A stretch of 64,000 bases of DNA from assembly GCA_039707465.1 (NCBI GenBank), contig CM077646.1:79632715-79696714 (forward strand), given 5' to 3'. Under the pieces are notes generated by a model. That model made no database searches. It worked only from the letters and a program-made list of their open reading frames with translations, and had not been told where the DNA came from. Numbering within the stretch: position 1 is the first letter of the stretch; each line of letters begins with the position of its first letter. This document shows, in pieces, positions 1 to 11,270 of this stretch. The position numbers and the translations under genes were made by a program. Source of the DNA: Rhabdophis nuchalis. Lineage: Eukaryota > Chordata > Lepidosauria > Squamata > Natricidae.

Positions 1-480
1 TCAAGTAGTAGGTGCTTGAGTTGTATCACTAAGGAGCACTAGACTGGGATAATGAGAAATATTGCAGTCTCTGCACTGCTTCAGTAACTGAAGGACCACA
101 GGGCCTTGATGTAAGACTTTCTGTCTCACAGTTTATGGTTAAGAAGAGAAATTTCCATCCCCTGGAAAGAGAAGCAGGGAGGTAGTACAGGCACCCTCAA
201 CTTATGGGGATGAAGAGTACCCTGGAGCTGAGCTCTAGTAGAAGAAGGGCTCAGCAGATACAGAAGGCATAGATTCCTGTGCCTTCCTGGGGATCAGGTC
301 TTGGATGGTAGAAGTAGCCAAGAAAGATAATCTAATTGGATTATATTTTATCTGATTATTGAGCGTCTGGGATTTGGGTGTCATGTAAATCATATGAAAC
401 ACCAAACATACTCCTTTATCACATAAAACTAATTGGTAAAATAAAACTGCTTGAAATGATGGATTTACATTCTTTCCTTG
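1..480. other. Stretch without recognised feature
   Basis: AT-rich single-copy-looking DNA. A 117-codon minus frame (235-588) runs into the MITE at 491 and has no family similarity. Confidence 0.5.
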
Positions 481-490
481 TGTTTTAGAC

Positions 491-617
491 CAGTGTTTTT
501 CAAACTTAACAAATTCAAGATGTGTAAACTTCAAGACCCAGAATTCCCCATGCTGGATGGGAAATTTTAGGAACTGAAGTCCATACATTTTAAAGTTGCC
601 AAGTTTGAAAAATACTG
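491..617. mobile_element. Palindromic hAT-type MITE, old copy
   Basis: Ends CAGTGTTTTTCAAACTT and AAGTTTGAAAAATACTG are inverted copies. The core has GAATTCCCCATGCTGGATGGGAA. Degenerate relative of the palindromes at 12637, 51035 and 54186. Confidence 0.7.
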
Positions 618-868
618 CTTTAGGTTATCATGCAGCAGAGTCTGTATGGTTACGCATTCAAGTTGCGTGAGGTCAACTCACCTGGAATATTTAGAGGCTA
701 TGACACAACTCACGCACACCCCTCACTCCCCGCTTTAAAGGTGAGTAATGAGACCATCATTCTAGGTTCTCTACATGGAAAGAATCTCCTTCAAAATGTA
801 ATTTAGATTTGAAATAATAAGATGGTTCAGGAGTTTTCAAAGAAGAAGAAAAGTGAATGGTTTAAAAT

Positions 869-1110
869 CAGGGGTGGGTTCTGGCAGGCACTATTGCTGG
901 TTTGCTCGTGGGCATGCTGTGTGCGCATGTATGCGCAGTGCAATAAAAATTGTTATCCGCATAAGCAAAAAACAAGATGGTGGTGCCAATGGTACCACCC
1001 AGAGAACTGGTTCAGGGAAGTGGCAGGCCTGGGTCACTACCGGTTCCGGTGACCCAGGCCACCAAACCACCACCAGTTTGGCCAAACCACACCGAACACC
1101 CGTGTGATGC
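869..1110. mobile_element. Related hAT-type MITE, right end unclear
   Basis: Starts CAGGGGTGGGTTCTGGC and carries the family's ATGCGCAGTG and AAGCAAAAAACAAGATGG segments. The right boundary is degenerate; it also contains a short perfect inverted piece around ACCGGTTCCGGT. Confidence 0.6.
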
Positions 1111-1114
1111 AAGA

Positions 1115-2969
1115 AAGAGGGACAATTAAGTCAAATCCTCTATCAAGATCCCTAGTGATCTTGAGCAAGAGAGCTGATCCTTGGCCTCTAACAGCAGTTG
1201 AGTTTCAGTAATCTGGATTTTTTTTTCTTTTGCTTCATTAACCTTCTCTGTAAATTACAAACAGGAGAAAATAGACTTTCACTTTGTCCCAGTAGCTCAT
1301 TATGAAATTGCATTTAGCTCAATGCCCTGAGAAAGATGGCAAATCCTCTTTTTCTCCATGAATCTACCTAATGCCTGTTTTCAGAGAGTTCTTTGAATGG
1401 AAAGCTTAAAGCTAGCTTTGCTTTTTTTTTTTTTTTTAAGCCAAACGTTGCTTTTGTCAGTTGTAGTCACGGCTGGGAGCAGCCCTGACTAATTCAAAAA
1501 GGTTTTGAAGGATAATGTTCAGAGACTATCAAGAGATCCCAGGGATATAGACAAGAGTGAAAAGTTAAAAAAAAACCCACAAAGTTGAAGAAGGCCACTT
1601 CAGTATTCTTTATTATTTGAATGCCTGGGGATTATTCTTATTTTCCTCCAGCCTATCTATGTGGCTTGGTGATCAGTTACAATCAATGCTCCTTATTGTG
1701 GAAAACTGATTTTTCATTACGTGTGGATTTTTTTTTTTTTTATCAAGATCAGATTCAAACTTTGGACAAAAATTCTAAAGCATAGAGTTGCCTGTCATTT
1801 TTTCAGAATACTCTAGTTGTTCTTAATTGGCTGGTGTTTTCTCTAGTTCAGGAGGGCACCCTATAGAGCCCTCAAAATAGATGTGGTCAGGCTTCTCTTC
1901 AAAAATAACAATTTAGCTTAACTACAATTCTCTACATTGTAAGCCAACTGTGCTGGAAAGCCAAAAAAACATTTATTTCAAAAGCTGGCTGGTTTTTTTT
2001 TGAAAAACTTCAACCAGATATCATATCACTTATAGAATTCAACCACTTAAAAAGAAGAAAGCAGTTTAAAGCACCACAAGTATTGAACCTCCCACACAGA
2101 TCATGCATGTTATAATCAAATATAAAAGAAATAATTACTTCATCACACACAGCAATTTTCATTCTAATATATGCATTGCTTTGCTTCAGAGATTTGATTT
2201 ATTTGATTTTGTGTTGATTCTACTGCCTTTTTAAAGGCTGCATTTAGTGGAACACTATTAATTTTAAATCTTCAGAGCAATTAGACCAAGACGGGCTAAA
2301 GTCAGGTTGAAATTCACAATTTAACCATGAAGCTCATTTGATCCCCCTGCAGTAGCCACCTTCTGGGAGGCTAAACTCTTTTCCAGGGCTGCTAGATTTA
2401 AAAAATGGACAATATATTCCAAGAACATCTTGGATGAAAGGTGGAGTATGAATTAAGCACACATCACCCCACTAAAATCAATGGTTTCAGCATGCCAAAT
2501 TGTAGGATGGATGAGGGCCATAATGGTATAACTCATTGTATTTCCTTCATAATCTTGCTGCAGTTTGCATTCCTATATAAAGTCTATTTTGAAAGTATAT
2601 CCTGTTAAAATTTATGGCTGTAAAATGTTGATACAGTCAAGTTGAGTGAACCATCATTTTTAACCCAAACAGAGTGAAAAAGAAGGTTTTGGCCAACCGT
2701 CTTCCTTCTCTGCAAGTTACCTATTTGAAGGAAATATTTATTTAATTCACTTACATTCTGTAATAGAGTATTTGCAGGATGGTCTAGTTCTCCTGCTGCA
2801 TTTTCCTCACTGGGAGTTGGATAAAAATAAAACAGAGCCAACATTGGCATCCATAGGGAGAACAAAGGGATGCAAATGTTGATCCATGCATCACCATGTT
2901 ACCATCAGGTGAAAGGTTGGTATTTGTGTCATGATGAATTTTTCACAATTATGGTTTGTACCAGATTCT
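1115..2969. other. Stretch without recognised feature; possible conserved element at 2130-2340
   Basis: No repeat family or gene recognised. 2130-2340 has ATATATGCATTGCTTTGC, TTTTTAAAGGCTGCATTTAG and several TTAAT motifs and may be regulatory; conservation not testable here. Confidence 0.4.
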
Positions 2970-2984
2970 AAAATCAGTGCCATC

Positions 2985-3348
2985 CAGAAATTATGGCTGT
3001 CCGGTCGGTATGCGTTTTAAAAGATACAATGTAGAGTGATGGTTTTTCCTGATGACTTTTTTTGTCTTTTGTTTGTCTCGTTAATAGAATGCCATTATAT
3101 ACTTTTGTTTTACATATAAAAGGATGTTAAAACAACCAGTTAAATCAAGATTGAGATACAATAATTGTAATAATTGACATGAAAAGCAAGTGTTGACTAC
3201 GGAAGAAATGCATAGAAATTTCTAATTAACTGATACATTTTTTATAATATGTGATTTGTAATGGAAGATGGCTTTTAATGTTTTTTTCTTTTTTCTACCA
3301 CTTTGTTTTATTTGTGTTTGTTTAAAAATAAATAAAAATTGCTTTAAA
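2985..3348 (+). mobile_element. 5'-truncated L1-type LINE 3' end
   Basis: About 364 bp of non-coding sequence ending in AAAAATAAATAAAAATTGC and an A run. It is flanked by the perfect 15-bp duplication AAAATCAGTGCCATC (2970-2984 and 3349-3363). Family is inferred from the A-rich tail and long target duplication. Confidence 0.82.
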
Positions 3349-3763
3349 AAAATCAGTGCCATCTAAAAGACTCTGTATTTGATTCTTCTAGCACACATTA
3401 ATGATCTTCCATTAATATTAATATTTTCATATTTCATGTACAGTCAGAATTAAAACATCTATAAAACAGCCCTGAACTGTTTTATACAAAGCAGTTCAGT
3501 AGAGATCTGTATTGGAGTAAATAGTAGGGTTGATAGAAAAATAATATTTGCACTCTTTAGTCTTATTTTTTTCTAATTTGTTTCTATTATTCTATGTTTA
3601 AATACATAATAATGTTCTATGTTTTATCATCTCTATTTTGAAGTGGCTTAATTCTTAATTCACAATAAAGTATTGCTATTAACATTTTCAAGTTGTAGGA
3701 AATTTCTTCAAGGAGACGAGAGGATATCAAACATGAATAGGGAGAAGGTTTTTCCTCATTTCT

Positions 3764-3988
3764 TAAAATAGCAATAGCACTTAGGTTATTATACCACTTC
3801 ACAGTTCTTTACAGCCCTCTCTCTAAGTGGTTTACAGAGTCAGCATATTGCCCTCAACAATTGGGTCCTCGTTTTACCAACCTCAGAAGGATGGAAGGTT
3901 GAGTGAATCTCGAGCCAGTGAGAATTGAACTGCTGGCAGTCAGCAAAATTAGACTGCAATACACTGGGCCACTATGGCTCTTTGCATT
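3764..3988 (-). mobile_element. tRNA-type SINE
   Basis: Minus strand: CAGTTCAATTCTCACTGGCT is a B-box-like stretch, then GGTAAAACGAGGACCCAATT, then AGAGGGCTGTAAAGAACTGT, with tail CTATTG repeats at 3764-3781. Confidence 0.75.
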
Positions 3989-4449
3989 ATGGGTTATTTC
4001 TGAAGCCGCTCAGACCAAACCAAGCATTTCTTCAACCTTCACAGTTAACCTGTGTAATACATAAGTGAAAGACATGGTGATGGCTACTTACTTGGATGGG
4101 AAAATAAAGAAATTCACATAGGAGAGGTCTAACAAACACTATGGGTTTTGAAGTCTCAATCTTGCTTTCAGATTGGGACAGTATGTTTCTATTTGCCAGG
4201 TAGCAAGATGTGTGTTGCTGCTTCCGAGCATCACAGAATTTCCTGATTGGCCACTGTGAGAAACAAATTTTGGACTAAGATGTGCCTTGGCCTGATCCAG
4301 TAGAACTATTTGTATTGCCTTTATTGTCTTATGTTCTAAAATCAAAACTCTTCTTGTTAATCTGTGCTTACTAGAATGTAAACAGTCCTGAGAGGCAAAG
4401 GTTGACCAAGATAGGACAAAGGTTGACTATGTAGGATAAATGGGAAGGA
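3989..4449. other. Degenerate repeat-like stretch
   Basis: 4140-4345 resembles, in reverse, an interspersed reptilian repeat ending in CTTATGTTCTAAAA (TTGGCCTGATCCAGTAGAAC). The rest is unrecognised. Confidence 0.4.
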
Positions 4450-4880
4450 AGCTAATCACCAGATTGCAAGAACACATCTCAGCAGTCAGACAAGGAGACC
4501 CAAATTCATTGGTAGCCTCACATTGCAATGAACAAGGACACACGTTTAATTTCGCAGCTACTAAGATTGTTGGTCAGGTACAAAGATAGCCAGGGAAATG
4601 ATTGAAGCCTGGGAAATGGGCCCTTGTCAGTTAACAGGAGTCTGATTTACCAGCAGCTTAATTAAGCCAAGATCTTGGCAGCAGAAGGAAATAACAGCCA
4701 ATCGCCAGTCATCAATACACCAATCAGCCAATAGGAAGACATCACATAAATACGATTTACAGAATAGCCAAAAGCACATATTCCAGTAGAGAGAATCTCA
4801 GTGAAAATGGACTCCAGCATGCGTCCCAAAGCTCAGAAGGATAAATTTCTGGTCTCCGTGACTGATCCAGATTCGACCTT
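4450..4880 (+). pseudogene. Second Penelope-like element, GIY-YIG end and 3' region
   Basis: Plus-strand translation near 4465-4620 reads LQEHISAVRQGDPNSLVASH, then NEQGHTFNFAATKIVGQV, matching the C-terminal half of the GIY-YIG domain in a different Penelope-like subfamily from the one at 9137. Stops follow. The 3' region to about 4880 is non-coding. 5' truncated; limits approximate. Confidence 0.7.
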
Positions 4881-6479
4881 GAACAAGGTCATTTGAATCC
4901 ACTCAACATCAGCATTTTCAATAGCAAGTCATAACCATCAGCTTGGATAGTGATACTTCTGGTGGAAAGATAAGGTAGTGTTCCCTCAATATACAACAAA
5001 AATATATAGGTTGACATATGCTGAAATACGACTAAGGAGTGTGATACCTTCTCCTCAGTCTTGAACCCTGTTCTCATGGTGAAAAGTAATGAATTCCCCA
5101 GGAAGCTGAGAAAGGCTAATTCTTTTTCCCAAGTCTTAATTAACCTAGGCAAGCCTCTGTTATACATATTAAGTGGAATCTCTTCCATAGTCCAATTATG
5201 TAGATTTATTCAAATAATCTTTATCTATAAAGATGAATATTGATCAGTCATATTTATTTTTCCTGCTTTACTGCCTCAATGGTATAAGCTTAACAAACTC
5301 TGGAACATTATGGTCTGGAACACAACAGCTTGTGACTCTCTAGGATTGTGCCCAATATTCAACTGACAAAATTAATGAGGCCGTACAACCTCCGGGCTAA
5401 ATGTACATTAAAAATAGTTAAGGTTTTAACATCCTTTTGAATATAGCAGAAATAACATCTCAGCATATGAGAGTGTGGCAGACTTCAGGGAATTGGACTT
5501 TATTTAACTTGGAGCCATTTGCAACTCCATGGAGTGGATGCTTATTATGAAAAAATAATTATGTAGTGCTCCCTTTTCCAATGACATCAAGCAACCACCG
5601 CTATGCAGTATCCCAACATTTAATACACACTGGAGTCCATATTGCCAGGGGAAATATTGTTCATAGTAACAGAACCCAACAGAATTCCTTCATCTCATCA
5701 CCGTGGCTTTCTGGCATGGAGACAAGCAGCAGAAATGCAAGGACTGATGCAAACAATTTGCTCATTAAGCAACAGCAGTCTCACTGTAAAGTTCATAATC
5801 ATTTTATACAAACTAAGGAAGTTAACCAAAAAAAATCAAATTCCTTACCTTAAGGCATTTCCTGTAAAATAGGGAAATAGGTTATTCAAAAGTTCTCTGT
5901 TGTTGAAAGGGCAAATTAACTGCAAGAATGGGATGGGGGGATTAATTTTTTTTCTTTTCAGTTTCCTTTTTCAATCATTGGGAAAACACAAGGGCATTTT
6001 AATATCGTGTTGCTTTTGGAAGCTATTCAGTTATTAGGTCTTTGCGGGTGGGTGGGTGAGCGTAGCATAAATTGTAGCAAAAGAGTTCCTCTTCAATTTT
6101 CCTAGCAATTATATTTTTTTTGAGGTAAAATTAGAGATCTCTTTTAGATTGCATTTCAGGGAAGAACCACTTAATGTATATTTTGATGATTGTAATGCTA
6201 AATACTGAACCAAATTGCTGCTGGAAGGGAGGTAATAACTTTAAAACAACAAGCAGCAACTCCTGGGATCTGAGCTTGTTTTTCTGCTCCTTATGTTATC
6301 AGGGCAGCTGGCCAATGCAGACAACTCAGTCAGAGAAGAATATTAAACGTGCCTCAAAGCATCTGTCTTCAAATTTCAGAAGATATAGGATTACTAGTTT
6401 AGGGACACTAGCAAAGATAAGAAAGCTGAGTTATGCTGATAGGTTCGAAATTCAGTCTACATTGGTGCCCCAGATAAAT
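4881..6479. other. Stretch without recognised gene
   Basis: AT-rich; short frames on both strands lack similarity. No clear repeat family. Confidence 0.5.
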
Positions 6480-7260
6480 GATCTACCTTGTACCTGACCC
6501 TCACTCTATCAAGGACCTTGGAGTACTCATCTTTAATTATCTAAGTGCCAGAGCCCATTGTAACAACATTGCCATAGAGGCATTAAGAGTTGTTAACCTA
6601 ATCCTGCATAGCTTCTTCTCTAGTAACACTATACTACTAACCAGAGCATAAAAAACATTTGCTAGACCAATTCTCGAATACAGCTCATCTGTCTGGAACC
6701 CGCACTGCATATCGGACATTAATACAAGTGAGCGAGTCCAGACATATTTCACAAGAAGAGTCCTCCACTCCTCTGCTCGCAACACAATACGTTATGCCAC
6801 TAGATGTTGGGCTTAGACAACTTAGAATTACGTCGCCTTCAGTCTGACCTAAGTGTAGTACATAAAATTATCTGCTACAATGTTTTCTATCTTCAGCTTC
6901 AATCACAACAATACATGAGCACACAATAGAGACAAACCTAAGGTAAACCACTAAGGTAAACAAACTCAATTGCAGAAAATGTGACTTCAGCAACAGAGTG
7001 GTCAATACCTAGAGTGCATTACCTCAGTGGTTTCTTCCCCAAACCCCCAAAGCTTTAACCTTAGACTGTCTACTGTCAACCTCACTCCATTCCTAAGAGG
7101 TCTGTAAAGGGGGCATGCATAAGCGCACCAATGTGTTTACTGTCCCTGTCCTAATGTTCCCTTTTATTCATATCCATTTTATGTATTCAAATCATGTTTA
7201 TATTTATGCATGTTATCTAATACATGCTTGATGAAAATAAATAAAATAAAATAAAATAAA
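6480..7260 (+). pseudogene. CR1-clade LINE (L3-like), RT C-terminus and 3' end
   Basis: Broken translation from about 6500 reads IKDLGVLIFNYLSARAHCN, then RPILEYSSSVWNPHCISDI, then RVQTYFTRRVLHSS, the last RT and connection blocks of CR1-type LINEs. The 3' UTR ends in an ATAAA repeat (about five units, 7225-7260). Several stops. 5' truncated. Confidence 0.85.
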
Positions 7261-9110
7261 CAATGCCCAGCCATTGTTAAAGTTTAAGAGTTTAAGCCTT
7301 ATTCAAAGGCTTGTGAGTTTGTTTGGGGTTTGTTTACAACAACAAAAAGACATCAGGATTTTCAGCTAAGACTAAATGCACATGATGTTTTATAGAGTAA
7401 CATGATCAAAATATTCTGGCTCCTGTTCTGAACACTTCACATTCTAAGTATTAAGACCCTTTAAAACCAGATCCACACCACCAATAGCAATGCTTTGTCT
7501 CGACCAGGCCAAATTTTGGCTCTGAAATTATTGACAGCTGTGCTGTAATACAATATAAAGTATTAAGTTTTAATCTTATGCACATTTCAGTTGATATAAT
7601 AAGTGGACTGATTTCTGAAAACACATACATGGCCTGGCACTGTTAGTAGTCAAAAGAGGTTATTAAATTATTGGATTAATACTTTTTCACACTCAATTTT
7701 TATTTACATATTATATATTTTAATTGATTAAAAATTCAATTTTGGAAAAATGTTATTGCAATGCTTTTCAGGATTTCATTACTGGTGGTCCAATAAATGC
7801 ACTTTTAGAATTTAATGCATAAGGGGTTTTTTTATTCCTTAAATTGATTTTTATAAGGTTGCCTATCTATGAGCAGCTCATAATAGACTAAAAACAAAAA
7901 CAAAAAATATTGAAAAAACAATAGCGATCACCAAGAATAAACCAATCTAATCATGGGGAAGGGGTGTCCCACAAAGCTGTAATACTCTTACTGAGATTGG
8001 CTATAATAACAACAAAATCTTTGAAGTCTGATTTTACTGTTGTCCCTCCTCCTTCTTATTAGGGAATTTGGGAGGCATCTGCCTGAGTCACTTCTGGATG
8101 TTATTTTGTACTTCTAGAGTTTAAAAAATGCTTTATCCTTTTTGCCTAGGGAATAGAACCTGCATATCTATCAAAATAATCTTCCATGCTCTCTACAGCA
8201 AGGGTGTCAAGCTTACGGCCCGCAGGCCAAATGCAACACACCCACGGCCAGTTTAGCAAAGGGGGGAAAGTTGTGATATGTCATGTGATGACTCTGTGAC
8301 GAAGCAAGTTTGACATCCCTGCTCTACAGGCATGATCACCTTCTCTACAACCTTGTTTTTAAAAAAGATTGGAATTAGCATGAAAGTTATCCAAAATGGT
8401 TGCATCCAATGATGGGTTCTTGAGAAGGGGGGGATAAAACCATCACATCTTTAAGCAGCAGTAGGACTAACCCCTTTCTCAACAATGAATTCCCCTTTGC
8501 CAGGATCCAATCTCATGCATTCTCTCAAGGTAACCATGATAGACATGTGTCTAGTGCACAGGTGACTAAACTAATACTTCCTAAAACGTTATCCATCAGG
8601 ACCAACAGGATCAAACTCATCCCAGATCAGATTCAGCCTCAATCATTTCCATGAGGATCTGCCTCAAGGCCTGAGTCAAGCTTGGAGTGAATCCAAGCAA
8701 CTTTATCCAATAGGTTCCCTGGAAATTCTTCAAAAAATTGAATATTTTTCCTGAAGAAATATCTCGGTCTCATCCCTCCCCAGAAGGAAACGGGTCACTT
8801 TGGGGAGAGCTGCTGGGTGACTTTCACTTCCGTTTCCATCATCAAGCAAGTTACCCCAATCATTAAGCAAGAAGTCATGTCATTGCAACTTGTGACTTTA
8901 CTGCTGGCTTTAGCACTTCATCTTTTCTTGCAGTGGAAGTTAGCAAACATTAATAGAATAGTAAGACTGCCATCTCTAATGAGTCAAAATATCAACAAGT
9001 TCTTTTAATTCACAAAAACAGCTGCTGCATAAGATATCTCAAAAACTCATTTGAATTCTCAATGTATCCAAGTTCTATTTCTCTACATTTTTTGAAGAAT
9101 GACATTGAGT
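7261..9110. other. Stretch without recognised gene apart from the MITE at 8199
   Basis: AT-rich DNA; 7670-7860 is very AT-rich. Nothing identifiable by motif. Confidence 0.5.
8199..8321. mobile_element. hAT-type MITE
   Basis: Perfect 8-bp duplication CTCTACAG (8191-8198 and 8322-8329). Inverted ends are CAAGGGTGTCAAGCTT and AAGTTTGACATCCCTG. 123 bp, no coding capacity. Confidence 0.92.
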
Positions 9111-9114
9111 TTTA

Positions 9115-9133
9115 TATATATATATATATATAT
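9115..9133. repeat. (TA)n microsatellite at the Penelope-like 5' truncation
   Basis: Nine TA units directly before the first recognisable Penelope codons. Confidence 0.95.
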
Positions 9134-9136
9134 GTA

Positions 9137-10172
9137 CCTCACCCATCATCGCAAACTTATACATGGAACATTTTGAAACCAACGCCTTTAGATAAATCTG
9201 AACACAAACACAAACTCTGGCTTAGATATGTAGATGACACTTTTGTAATTTGGCCACATGAGAAAGAAAAACTGGACAACTTCCTCACACATCTCAACAG
9301 CCTACACCACAAATACAATTCACTATGGAAATAGAAGCTAATAACCAACTTCCCTTTCTGGACGTCCTAATCTACAAAAAAAATCAATGGCTCCCTAGGA
9401 CACACCATCTACCAGAAAAAAACCCCACACCAACTGCTACCTAAATGCACAATTCCTTAACAACCATGCACAGATCAACTCTGTAGCCAAGACCCTCATT
9501 TCCAGAACCAAACTGAATTACACACTCTCACAAATGTATTAATCTCCAACAGACTCCAAAGATAAACAATTACCAACCTAATCCAAAAGGAGACACCTCC
9601 CAAGAACCGACACACATAACAGCACAATGGCATCACCCTCCTCCCTTACATCAAAGGCACCACAGATAAAATCAGCAAAATTCTCCACAAGCACATTATC
9701 AAGACAGCCTTCAACACTGACCAAAAAATAGCCAACATCTTAAGAAACCCCAAAGACAAGATCCAGCTAGAAAACCAAGGAGTCTACAAAATACCATGCA
9801 AAATCTGCCCTGCAACATGCATAGGACAAACTAATAGGAGAATAAATGCACACATCACAGAACATAAGAATGAAGTAAGAAAAAAAGAAACAACTTCCTC
9901 CCTCTACCAACACCTTAAAGCTACATGACATGAAATTGATTTTGAAGGAACCAAATTCATCTCCAAAATTGAGCAGTTCAACAAGAGAATAATTATAGAA
10001 GCCATCGAAATAGAGAAACATCTCCACAACATGAACAAACGTGATGATACCTCCCGCCTACCAGACATCTGGAAACCAGCACTAGTCAACAAATGAGCCA
10101 TACCCACCACCCAGGCCATTACAATACAAAAGAACAATGAACACATAGCCAGCACCAATCTACCAATCATGT
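9137..10172 (+). pseudogene. Penelope-like retroelement: RT end plus GIY-YIG endonuclease, decayed
   Basis: Begins inside the reverse transcriptase (SPIIANLYMEHFE-like), passes the catalytic box LRYVDDTFVIW at ~9220, then QLPFLDVLIYKK after a frameshift near 9330. It ends in a GIY-YIG endonuclease domain at ~9779-10090 (GVYKIPCKIC, CIGQTNRRI, EHKNEV, IEAIEIEKHLHNMNKRDD). One in-frame TGA falls after HLKAT. Penelope-like elements couple RT with this nuclease to prime on nicked DNA. The copy is 5'-truncated, next to a TA repeat, and is interrupted at its 3' side by an L2 insertion; its 3' end resumes at 10486. Confidence 0.9.
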
Positions 10173-10485
10173 GGCAGGTCCAGCCCTTTGGAACGACTTA
10201 CCCCCTGAACTTCGCACCATCTCTGACCTCCGCCTCTTCCGCAAGTGTCTTAAGACACATTTGTTCCATCTAGCCGGCCTAGCGTAGCCCCCTATACTGA
10301 CTTTTAGATAGTTTTTAAATTTGGGGATTTTAATCTGGTTTTAGCACAGGTTCTATTGAATTAGTTTTTTAAATTTTATATGATGTTTTGTATGTATTTT
10401 AATTTTCCTGTGCGCCGCCCTGGGTCCGTTTGGAGAAGGGCGGGGTATACATTGAATAAATATAAATATAATATAAATATGATAC
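10173..10485 (+). mobile_element. L2-clade LINE 3' end, copy a (inside Penelope-like element)
   Basis: Codes the C-terminal remnant PFGTTYPLNFAPSLTSASSA-like and carries the family 3' UTR (TGTGCGCCGCCCTGGGTCCG, GAAGGGCGGGGTATA). Tail is an AATATAAAT-like repeat. It separates 9137-10172 from 10486-10705. Confidence 0.85.
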
Positions 10486-10702
10486 AACTATACAGCCAAT
10501 CAATCCACTCACAGCAACAAAGCCAGCACTCCACACACCCCAGCAAGATTTATAGAAAGATGGCAGCTCTGAAGCCGAAAACACCAGCCTGAAGATGGCG
10601 AGTGAGACCTCACTGAAACATTGCCAAGACAATCTCAATCTTACACGAGAAAAGACATGAATACAACAAGACCAGCATACCTACACCTGTGAAAATCTAC
10701 GA

Positions 10703-10705
<3 letters not shown>
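10486..10705 (+). mobile_element. Penelope-like element 3' end
   Basis: Non-coding tail of the element starting at 9137, separated from it by an L2 insertion. It includes GAGACCTCACTGAAACATTG and ends ACACCTGTGAAAATCTACG just before a GT repeat. The same terminal sequence appears in reverse at 11205-11270. Confidence 0.8.

Positions 10706-10706
<1 letters not shown>

Positions 10707-10736
<30 letters not shown>
10707..10736. repeat. (GT)n microsatellite
   Basis: About 15 GT units joining the Penelope-like 3' end to the next SINE. Confidence 0.97.
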
Positions 10737-10737
<1 letters not shown>

Positions 10738-10738
<1 letters not shown>

Positions 10739-10843
10739 CCTAGAGGCAGAGCTCTTACCTCCCAATCAGGAAGTTGTGAGTTCAAGCCTAGGTAGAGGCA
10801 GATGTAGAATCTCCTGTTTGGGCAGGGGGTTGGACTAGATGAT
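10738..10843 (+). mobile_element. CR1-tailed SINE, left half
   Basis: tRNA-like head (GGCCTAGAGGCAGAGCTCTT; GAAGTTGTGAGTTCAAGCCT) followed by the CR1-type tail GGGGGTTGGACTAGATGAT. It stops at an L2 insertion and continues at 11137. Confidence 0.8.
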
Positions 10844-11136
10844 ATTAGAACTACCACGGACCTCCGCTCCTTCCGTCTGAAATTAAAAACATATCTTTTT
10901 CGCTTGGCCGGCCTAGGATAGTCTCTTCTGATTGTTTAGGGATTTTTAGTAAATATTTGGGAATTTTAGCGCAGGGTTTTCTGTTTAATATGCCTTTTAG
11001 TTAGTATTTATGTACGTTTATTGTTTTAAATTTTGTATTCTTTCTAACTGTTTTTAATTCCCTGTGCCCCGCCTCGAGTCCCTTCGGGGAGAGAGAGCGG
11101 GTTATAAATAAAATTCGATTCGATTCGATTCGATTT
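10844..11136 (+). mobile_element. L2-clade LINE 3' end, copy b (inside SINE)
   Basis: Flanked by GATGAT on both sides (10838-10843, 11137-11142). It carries CCCCGCCTCGAGTCCCTTCG and a tail of four ATTCG units. Confidence 0.88.
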
Positions 11137-11200
11137 GATGATCTTCCAACTCTGTTAATCTGTTAATATCTGTTAATATCTGTTAATATCTGTTAATATA
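11137..11200 (+). mobile_element. CR1-tailed SINE, right half with ATCTGTTA tail
   Basis: Resumes with GATGATCTTCCAACTCTGTT after the L2 insertion. It ends in repeats of ATCTGTTAAT. Confidence 0.8.
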
Positions 11201-11204
11201 TATA

Positions 11205-11270
11205 TATTCGTGTTTTCGTAGATTTTCACGGGTGTAGGTATGCTGGTCTTGTTGTATTCGGGTCTGATCA
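11205..11270 (-). mobile_element. Inverted Penelope-like terminal fragment
   Basis: The plus strand reads CGTAGATTTTCACGGGTGTA followed by GGTATGCTGGTCTTGTTGTA, the reverse complement of the 10650-10700 tail. Only ~65 bp is recognisable; it abuts an (AT)n run. Confidence 0.85.
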
